Shown piece by piece: positions 57,931 to 64,000 of a stretch of DNA of 64,000 bases. Below the pieces are notes generated by a model. The model searched no databases. It saw only the letters and a list, made by a program, of their open reading frames with translations, and was not told the origin of the DNA. Positions within the stretch are counted from its first letter, which is position 1. Every line of letters begins with the position of its first letter. The position numbers were made by a program, and so were the translations under genes. Source of the stretch: Calendula officinalis (taxonomy: Eukaryota > Streptophyta > Magnoliopsida > Asterales > Asteraceae); the NCBI GenBank assembly GCA_963853835.1, contig OY970826.1:72658929-72722928 (forward strand). Reading direction: 5' to 3'.

Positions 57931-58299
57931 ACTGGTATCAGAGCTACTTAAAATTCCACACTCACCTTTACTAAAAATTCTCTTACACATGCTATGCACA
58001 AGTTCACAATGTTTCATCATCAACCAGATGAAATACAGACTTCAAAAATCTGTTTATATGATTATAGAGTTAAACAACACCACAATTCTATTTGATAAAC
58101 CTTTCTTACTAACCAGTTTTTTTTTGGTTCTTTAGCACCATCTGTGCAGGGTCAAAGGGCACAAGCCACTCAGTCTCAGGAAGTACATGGAGCCTTACAA
58201 ACTATTCTGAATCAAATCCTGGCCATCCAGACCACTCAGAATAATATTCTGGCCAGGATGGATGAAATGAGTACTGAGATTGACACCTTAAAGCAATGA
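57931..58299 (+). other. PBS and leader of element C
   Basis: PBS at 57933-57944. From about 58140 an open frame in the same phase as the main ORF encodes a Gln-rich, probably coiled-coil stretch, and is closed by TGA at 58296-58298 one codon before the main ORF. A TTTCTTTAG / TGTGCAG pyrimidine-AG context near 58135-58149 could be a splice acceptor. Confidence 0.5.
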
Positions 58300-59850
58300 G
58301 TGGCACTCCTACAGCAACAACAACAGCCTCCACCACTTCCACAAACTCCAACTGGAGGAAATAATGATGAAGAAGGTCCTGTCACTGAGCCTCGAAGATC
58401 ACCCTCTCCTGCACATACTGAGGGTGCAAGGGATGCTGTTACTGAACCTATGCTCTCCCCAACTCCTGAAGATCAACAGGGGGACATAGGTGGTGATACT
58501 GAACCTATTTCCTCCCCATCAAATGATAACAATAAGGGGGAGGAAAGACAAAGAGACCAAGAGGTTGATCAACCTGAGCCATCTGCTCAGGGGGAGAAAA
58601 GAAGAAGGTTAAATGAAGATCAATCTCCACAGCAACAACAACAACATCAGCAAACACCTCATACTGAACCACTTAGGTTTAGGTATGAAAGAAGCAGACA
58701 AAGAGGAAGGTCATTCTTGGAACAACTTGAAGATGAACCATCTGAGCCATCTGCTCAGGGGGAGACTGAAACTGACCAACCACAGCAAGTTGCAACTGAG
58801 GAAAACAACTTGCAGATTATAGCGTACATGCCTTTTGTTTGGCCTATTGCTGATGATGATGATGAAGACCATCCAGTGCCATCTGAAAATTTTCTAAACT
58901 TTGCACTAGATGAAGCAAATAAAGAAAGCTCTTCATCATCATTCTCAGATGATGAAGAGCCCCCAAGAAGACAAATCTCTCCTCCAACTGAAGGACCTTC
59001 TAGAATTTCTAGAAGACCAATAACCAGAAGAATGACAAATGTGGTTATGTCCTCAGAATCAAGTGAAGAACAAGATCCAGCTCCTCTGATCTCAAGACCT
59101 AGGAGATCCACTCAGTATACTGAGGAAAAGAGTGATGCTGAGGATGAGATTGAGGCCCAGAAATTCTTCCCTGTTAAGGAAGAAGAACCTGAGTCTGAGT
59201 CTGAAGATGTTCCAAGAAGATCTCATACTGTAAGTAGAACGGGAGATGAATTGCTTGAACAATATTGGAACATTGTGGCACAAAGAACAAGGTATAGGGA
59301 AACAAGGCTGGGTATGCTGAGGAATAAAACATTTCTGAATGTAAAAGACATATACTGGCTAAATGAGTTTGTCAACAAAATAAAAGTCAAAACTGTTGAT
59401 AGATCAATTGTTGCAACTTGCACTGGGCCAGTCAGTCCTCCAATGAAGATTTTTCTCCATGACATCCAAAATATGGGATTCCAAGACTGGATAAAAATTG
59501 CTAGACTGATAAAGGAGATGCCCTCAAGATCTTCTGAAGCCCCAGTGATGATGGATGAAATTTGGGTTGTATCTGCTATATGCTATGAAAAAGGCATTCT
59601 TTATGCAGCAGATTACAGGGCACTCAGTGTGATGACTGAAGCTGTCAAGAACAACAAACCTGAGTGCCTTAATACTTTCAGAATATTTCCCAGATATCTT
59701 GTTCCTTCTAACCTTACTTTTCAGGATCAAAAGAGTACCATATATCCTACATCTGGATATATGTATACTGACTCATATGACAGGGAGTGCTTCATTACTG
59801 AAGCAGATTTGCCAACAGCTCCTATCAGCCATTTGGTGGGTTTGAAATAA
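58300..59850 (+). CDS. ORF of element C, function unknown
   Basis: The open frame is 516 codons after a TGA. It opens with GTG, so the real start is either the upstream frame (if the TGA is a recent mutation) or an internal ATG such as that at 58450. Residues 1-260 are disordered: a poly-Gln/Pro start, acidic Ser/Glu/Pro text and two copies of Glu-Pro-Ser-Ala-Gln-Gly-Glu. Residues about 300-510 look folded (Trp, Tyr, Phe and Cys rich, e.g. Glu-Gln-Tyr-Trp-Asn and Ile-Phe-Pro-Arg-Tyr-Leu). No gag, knuckle or enzyme motif is seen. It may be the post-pol accessory ORF of the autonomous relative. It is intact over 500 codons despite lying in a non-autonomous element. Confidence 0.65.
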   Translation: MALLQQQQQPPPLPQTPTGGNNDEEGPVTEPRRSPSPAHTEGARDAVTEPMLSPTPEDQQGDIGGDTEPISSPSNDNNKGEERQRDQEVDQPEPSAQGEKRRRLNEDQSPQQQQQHQQTPHTEPLRFRYERSRQRGRSFLEQLEDEPSEPSAQGETETDQPQQVATEENNLQIIAYMPFVWPIADDDDEDHPVPSENFLNFALDEANKESSSSSFSDDEEPPRRQISPPTEGPSRISRRPITRRMTNVVMSSESSEEQDPAPLISRPRRSTQYTEEKSDAEDEIEAQKFFPVKEEEPESESEDVPRRSHTVSRTGDELLEQYWNIVAQRTRYRETRLGMLRNKTFLNVKDIYWLNEFVNKIKVKTVDRSIVATCTGPVSPPMKIFLHDIQNMGFQDWIKIARLIKEMPSRSSEAPVMMDEIWVVSAICYEKGILYAADYRALSVMTEAVKNNKPECLNTFRIFPRYLVPSNLTFQDQKSTIYPTSGYMYTDSYDRECFITEADLPTAPISHLVGLK

Positions 59851-60066
59851 ATGATAACCAAGAAAGAAGATGCTTAGTTCAGAAAAAAGATAGTTGCTGT
59901 GCTAAACAACAGGCAAGATGAACTGAAGAAAAGAGAAGAGTTCATCCATGTGAAGAAGGACGTCTTCTATGAGTTCGAATCAATCAACAGAAGATGAAGA
60001 AGAAGACTTTGCAGCCTGTAGTTATGTATTTTTGATTTCTCTTTGTAATTGTTTTGTTATCATTAG

Positions 60067-60579
60067 ATAGGGGGAGATTGTTAAGGCAAAAAGCCTTGCC
60101 CCTTTTGTATCTTAGGATAACAAAACAATCTAGACTAGCTTAGATTAAAATGTAGATTAAATTAGCTAAGTTAGGAGTGATACTGAGTTTGGCCAGTATT
60201 GGCCACTCAGTATCAGTACTCAGTATTGGAAAACCAATACTGAGTAGAAGGACTGAGTTACAAGTCAGTATTGTAACGGACTAAGATCAAATCCCTTGAT
60301 CTTAGTCATTTCCTTAGTTTAGTCATTCGGTTACTCCTTTGCCATCATGTAAGATCTCTATAAACATTATAAATAGAGATCACCTTGCAAAGGAGTACTA
60401 ACCAATTTACTTTACACTTTTATATCATATTGTAATTGATCAGTGGTATTGCTATTCCGCAGCATACCACACTTAGTGGAATTATACATTGACTAAAATC
60501 TTGTTCTAAACATTATTTGTCTTAAGTATTAATACTCCAATCAATTTACTAAGTAATCCAGGGTTGTTGTGACCTAACA
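60067..60579 (+). repeat. Polypurine tract and 3' LTR of element C
   Basis: A purine run ending GGGGGAGAT (60067-60078), then the LTR 60079-60579, again 501 bp. The six differences from the 5' LTR are all transversions by my reading. Confidence 0.9.
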
Positions 60580-60584
60580 AAAAC

Positions 60585-60840
60585 TAACAATTCGGGAGCT
60601 TGAGAACAAAGTTGGGTCCCAAACTGAAAGAATACCCCCCGACAAACCAACTACACTACTCAAAGAAAAATCAAACGACATATTACCCCACAACTGCTTA
60701 ATCATGTACACTTCAACCTTAGACACTCTTGTCTCTTGAATACCGAGAAACGACACTTTATTATTATTACACACAACACCAATCCGCTTCCTTTTCACAG
60801 AATCACCAATACCACACGAATTTAAGGACACAATATTCAT
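60585..60840 (-). pseudogene. LINE ORF2 start, endonuclease N-terminal third
   Basis: The ATG at 60840-60838 overlaps the ORF1 stop (ATGA). It encodes Met-Asn-Ile-Val-Ser-Leu-Asn-Ser-Cys-Gly and Ile-Gln-Glu-Thr-Arg (endonuclease Asn and Glu positions), then is cut by element C. Confidence 0.85.
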
Positions 60841-62421
60841 AAATTACCATTATCTTCTCCCATTCTACTAATCATTCGTTCAAGAGAAGTTTGACATCCT
60901 TCCATATCATGACCCAAGGCGAGACCAATTTCAATATATTTATTCAAATCACCCACTAACGACACCACTCGCGAATTACTCTTCAAATAACCCGTATTAG
61001 CACACGAGTTAGCGGAAAAAGAGCTTTTCTCAACATTCTTCACCTCAACACCAATCGGTTCCCCATGCACCACTCCATGCTCGAATCCAGGTGGTTTTGA
61101 CAATGACTCGTTATTAACAGGCGAATCAGCGTCATTATTTTTCTCCCGATGATCTACCTCAAAATAATAACCACCTCATTCTTATTCTCCTCTTCTAAAG
61201 GTCTCCCATTCAACGTATCATTAGCAAATGGAGAGACACCACCTGTGCTCTTCCCAACATGATCACTATACTCGACATTTCTTTCAACATCTTGATCAAC
61301 GTCATTATCTTCGCTACGAGAACCATCTGACTCACCAATGGAGGCAGAAGCATCATCTCCTTTACTTTCAGCCTCGATACTTCGCATAATCGGCTTCCAC
61401 AATGCTACTTCGTACATGCACACCGAGTAAGTAAGCCCCTCCAACACAACATCCATCTCTTCATACAACTTGCCTTTCAAATTAGTTCTAATACACACCT
61501 TACCCGTCCCCTCTTCACCATGATCCCCATCTACAAACATAACTTCTCCCCATCCTTTCACCATCTTAGAGATGGCATTGACAGTACCAGGCAATAATGG
61601 AAGACCATCAATCTGAACCCAGATTACCTTATCATCAACCACAAATTTATCATCCAAAGACAATAATTGAGTGAAATAAAATTTCATATCTTCATGCACC
61701 TTGAACTTATCGCACACCATCCTTGACTCGAACTCAAGCCAAATCCATGACCCACCAATATATTGGAAATCCACATCAAAAAACCCTTTCTTGGCACACA
61801 CAACTTTAATGTTCTCAATCAACGATAATTCTCTAACCTTCCCAACAAGGACTGTGCCTTCATCTTTTATCGGCATAACATCTTTCTTATCCAAACGTAT
61901 CACCTTCTTGATAGCTTGCACTGGTTCAAGAACAATCATTCCATTATTAACCACACGATCCGGTTTGAATAGCTTCAAATATTTCAAAGGTTTACTCACA
62001 CCCTGATTCCTCAAAAGGATCCGGTCAGGTGCTCTATCTGCATCAACCCCTGGCGAACTATTTGTGTGCACACTTTTTCGTTCAAATCTTGATTTAGAAG
62101 CGAACAGATGGAACGATCCATACCACACATTATTCAATCTACCAATTAGGGTTTCTAAATCATCAACCTTTATGAATCGCACAAAAGCGAAACTACGCCC
62201 TATCTTAGACAACTTACGAGGTATGAAAGCATCTACAACCGTACCGTATACCATCATAGCTTTCCACAGGTCTCTAACTTCCCATGCATTCGGAAATTGG
62301 TAACGTAGACTGAAGAGGAAATTCTCTTCAAATCCAATTCCCCATATTTTAAATCACGTTGCTTTTCGCTATTAAAAGACCATCGCCACTTCGTCTTATC
62401 AACATTCATCTTATCGCCCAT
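60837..62421 (-). pseudogene. LINE ORF1, RRM-containing
   Basis: The ATG at 62421-62419 begins Met-Gly-Asp-Lys-Met. An RRM-type fold is visible from Val-Tyr-Val-Thr-Asn (RNP2-like, near 62315) to Arg-Ser-Phe-Ala-Phe-Val-Arg-Phe (RNP1, near 62190), followed by a DUF4283-type middle (Leu-Pro-Leu-Leu-Pro-Gly near 61590) and an acidic C-terminal stretch. ORF1 proteins coat LINE RNA. A one-base loss near 62306 and another shift near 61145 break the frame. The last part (61103-60837) ends at TGA overlapping the ORF2 ATG. Confidence 0.8.
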
Positions 62422-62534
62422 CCCTCCCCCCTCCCAATCGAACAGGGAAGAAGAAGATCAAAAATTGCTTACGCAAGAACCCTACGAGAATTGTAAAAAT
62501 TGCCAAACCCTAGGAGCGGTGCTTTTAATTTTTT

Positions 62535-63251
62535 CGAGTTGTTATCCTTGTTAAGTAGATTTATTGGAAGCAAAGCTTTGAGATTGATTATTGAAAATGT
62601 ATTACGCATATCGAAAATGGATAATAAGATAATTAACAATTATAAAACATGATTCTAAAAGATAGAGTTTGGATTTGATTATTCTGTTTGAAATCGTAAT
62701 AATCTATAATCATGTTTTAGTGTTTGACAAACTTAATTATTTTTTAGTAAATAGGTAAATTGAATATAATTAGTTTTCAAAACGCTATAAAAATCTCATT
62801 TCCTACTTTTTTTTGAAACTCTATTTCGGATGCCTCAGTAGCAAATAATTGAGTTTTGAGATTTTTTTTGCCAGAAAGTCATTTTAGTTATTTTGCATTT
62901 TCAAAATGCAATAGACAAATAATTTGATCCAAATCACAATTTCAAACAAAGCTTTAGTATTTACTTTTAATACCGTTGTTTAGTAGTATTTTATATTAAT
63001 ACTGTTTATATTTATATTTAAGGGTTTTCATAAGGTTGTCATAAGACATGCATGAAAAAGTTGTACATACATCTATAACCGACTCCTGAATTTTAGAAAA
63101 TTACTCATATGTATCATTTTTAATGCATTTAGAGATAACCCTTAGGGCTGTCATTATTAAAACCCTATATTTAATAATTTGCTTCTTATATATGTCGAGT
63201 TAATATTTAATAGTTAAATTTTAACTTTGATGTTATTTTTATAGAGTTGTC
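62535..63251. other. AT-rich intergenic
   Basis: No gene, RNA or repeat ends that I can support. Confidence 0.45.
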
Positions 63252-63600
63252 TGTAACGACCCGAATTTTTGTAAATAAATAAATTGTACAAAAATATGAT
63301 AATTATGGATAATTCATTTAGAACACGTAGGAATTGGTTTCGTGTCATTTGGACACCGTTTGATATGGTAAGGTCGAAACCGGGCTTAACCGGACAACAA
63401 ACTAGCTGCCTGGGAGAGAGACGAGACATAGATTTGGGATTCTTATGATCGGAGTTCACGATCGGTTCCCGATCGCGAAGTGTTCCCAATGCGGGTAGTT
63501 CGCGACGCGAACTCCAGTTCGCGAACGCGAACTGTGCCAGACCTATATAAACGGGTTTTGGGGCTAGGGTTTAGACACCTACTCCCCTAGGCAAGAGAGA
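63252..63600 (+). repeat. Gypsy LTR (5' part), related to the Tekay-like LTR
   Basis: It starts TGTAACGACCCG and shares blocks with 16155-16270 (GTAAATAAATAAATTG and GGAATTGGTTTCGTGTCATT), then has its own CpG-rich GTTCGCG palindromes (63500-63530). It stops near CAAGAGAGA and joins integrase text directly; the LTR remainder, PBS, gag, protease, RT and RNase H are missing. Confidence 0.8.
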
Positions 63601-64000
63601 TTGGGAAAGAATCAATTATTTGAAGAAAGTGGTCAAGGGTTGAGAACCGCTAATGGTTGGATTTGGGTTCCAAAATTCGGTGGAAACCGAAAAGTATTGT
63701 TAAATGATGCTCACAAGTCCAAGTACTCGATTCATCCTGGAAGTACAAAGACTTACCAAGACTTGAGGAGGATGTATTGGTGGCCGGGGATGAAGTCGAG
63801 AGTAGCAAAGTACATTTCAAAATGTGCCACGTGTGCACAAGTGAAATCCGAGCACCAAGTGCCTTATGGTGTTGCACAATCGTTGCAAGTGCCGGCCGGT
63901 AAATGGGAAGATATTACCATGGATTTTATTGTCGGACTTCCAAAGACGAGTAGAACTCCCGATGCCATTTGGGTGATTGTTGATAGGTTAACGAAAAGTG
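63601..64000 (+). pseudogene. Gypsy integrase fragment, runs off the window
   Basis: An open frame from 63601 to the window end, 133 codons, parallel to 28321-28720 of the Tekay-like element: the zinc-binding part with His-Pro-Gly-Ser and Cys-Ala-Thr-Cys, then Thr-Met-Asp-Phe-Ile of the core. No start codon is expected; it is an internal piece joined to an LTR by deletion. Whether the rest is intact lies beyond the window. Confidence 0.85.

Larger units (their letters stand above)
57430..60579 (+). mobile_element. Complete non-autonomous Copia-type LTR element C with one ORF
   Basis: Two 501-bp LTRs (57430-57930 and 60079-60579) flank a 2.15-kb core, with perfect target copies AAAAC (57425-57429, 60580-60584). 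The PBS TGGTATCAGAGC (57933-57944) and a polypurine tract TAGGGGGGAGAT-like (60067-60078) are in place. There is no gag, protease, integrase or RT; the core holds one ORF of over 500 codons. The LTRs differ at six sites by eye (98.8% identity), so the insertion is young. LTR kinship with Copia B suggests that the autonomous partner has a gag like that at 12193-13746. Confidence 0.92.
46549..62524 (-). mobile_element. L1-type LINE, near full length, with three LTR insertions
   Basis: On the minus strand: 5' leader, ORF1 (62421-60837), then ORF2 with endonuclease, RT and C-terminal zinc-binding domain ending at 46625, followed by a 3' tail. An AT-rich 10-base repeat TTAATTTTTT occurs at both outer edges (62525-62534 and 46538-46547) and may be the target duplication. 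ORF2 is cut by a solo LTR (49037-51839), a second solo LTR (52270-55704) and a complete non-autonomous LTR element (57430-60579). Removing each rejoins the LINE protein frame at the last two. Frameshifts and a triplication make it inactive. Confidence 0.85.

Overview
The window is plant nuclear DNA, most likely from a daisy-family (Asteraceae) or related eudicot. It has spliced genes with GT-AG introns, plant LTR retrotransposons, plant LINEs, Stowaway-type MITEs and tRNA-derived SINEs. The third ORF of the left-hand Copia element and the kinase/phloem-protein-2 fusion gene resemble, from memory, proteins annotated in Asteraceae genomes; no search was run. Only two host genes look intact. Nearly everything else is transposable-element sequence, much of it nested.

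Layout. 1-9757: 3' part of a decayed Ty1/Copia element with gag, protease-integrase, RT-RNase H, an extra ORF after pol, and a 3' LTR. It sits inside the last exons of a broken PP2-type gene copy (9758-10342). 10755-11366: PPR-like gene fragment. 11367-14343: minus-strand Copia fragment (gag plus 5' LTR) abutting a Gypsy LTR remnant (14344-14962). 15907-31587: a layered nest. One MITE is split by a second MITE, which is split by a 15.2-kb Tekay-like Ty3/Gypsy element (16155-31309); its 5' LTR carries a 7.3-kb Copia element and its 3' LTR a SINE-like insert. Target-site duplications are readable at four of the insertions. 31647-33131: a SINE and two MITEs.

Host genes. 33245-40888 (+): a predicted ~1500-residue soluble protein with a pseudokinase, two kinases with intact catalytic motifs, and two phloem-protein-2-like domains; its second intron holds a MULE-like element. 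41756-45977 (-): a 12-exon SEC23 gene (COPII coat) predicted to give 775 residues with no break.

46549-62524: a minus-strand L1-type LINE with ORF1, then endonuclease, RT and zinc-binding domain. It is cut by two long solo LTRs and by a complete 3.15-kb non-autonomous LTR element (57430-60579) that has no gag or pol but one long ORF. Its 3' domain carries a near-identical 590-bp head-to-tail triplication. 63252-64000: a deleted Gypsy element whose LTR is joined directly to integrase.

The host genes share no evident pathway. SEC23 is secretory housekeeping; the kinase-PP2 protein is probably cytosolic signalling or defence (inference). The elements relate as hosts and parasites: elements without usable coding regions (57430-60579 and 17271-24612) have near-identical LTRs, so they must have been mobilised in trans.
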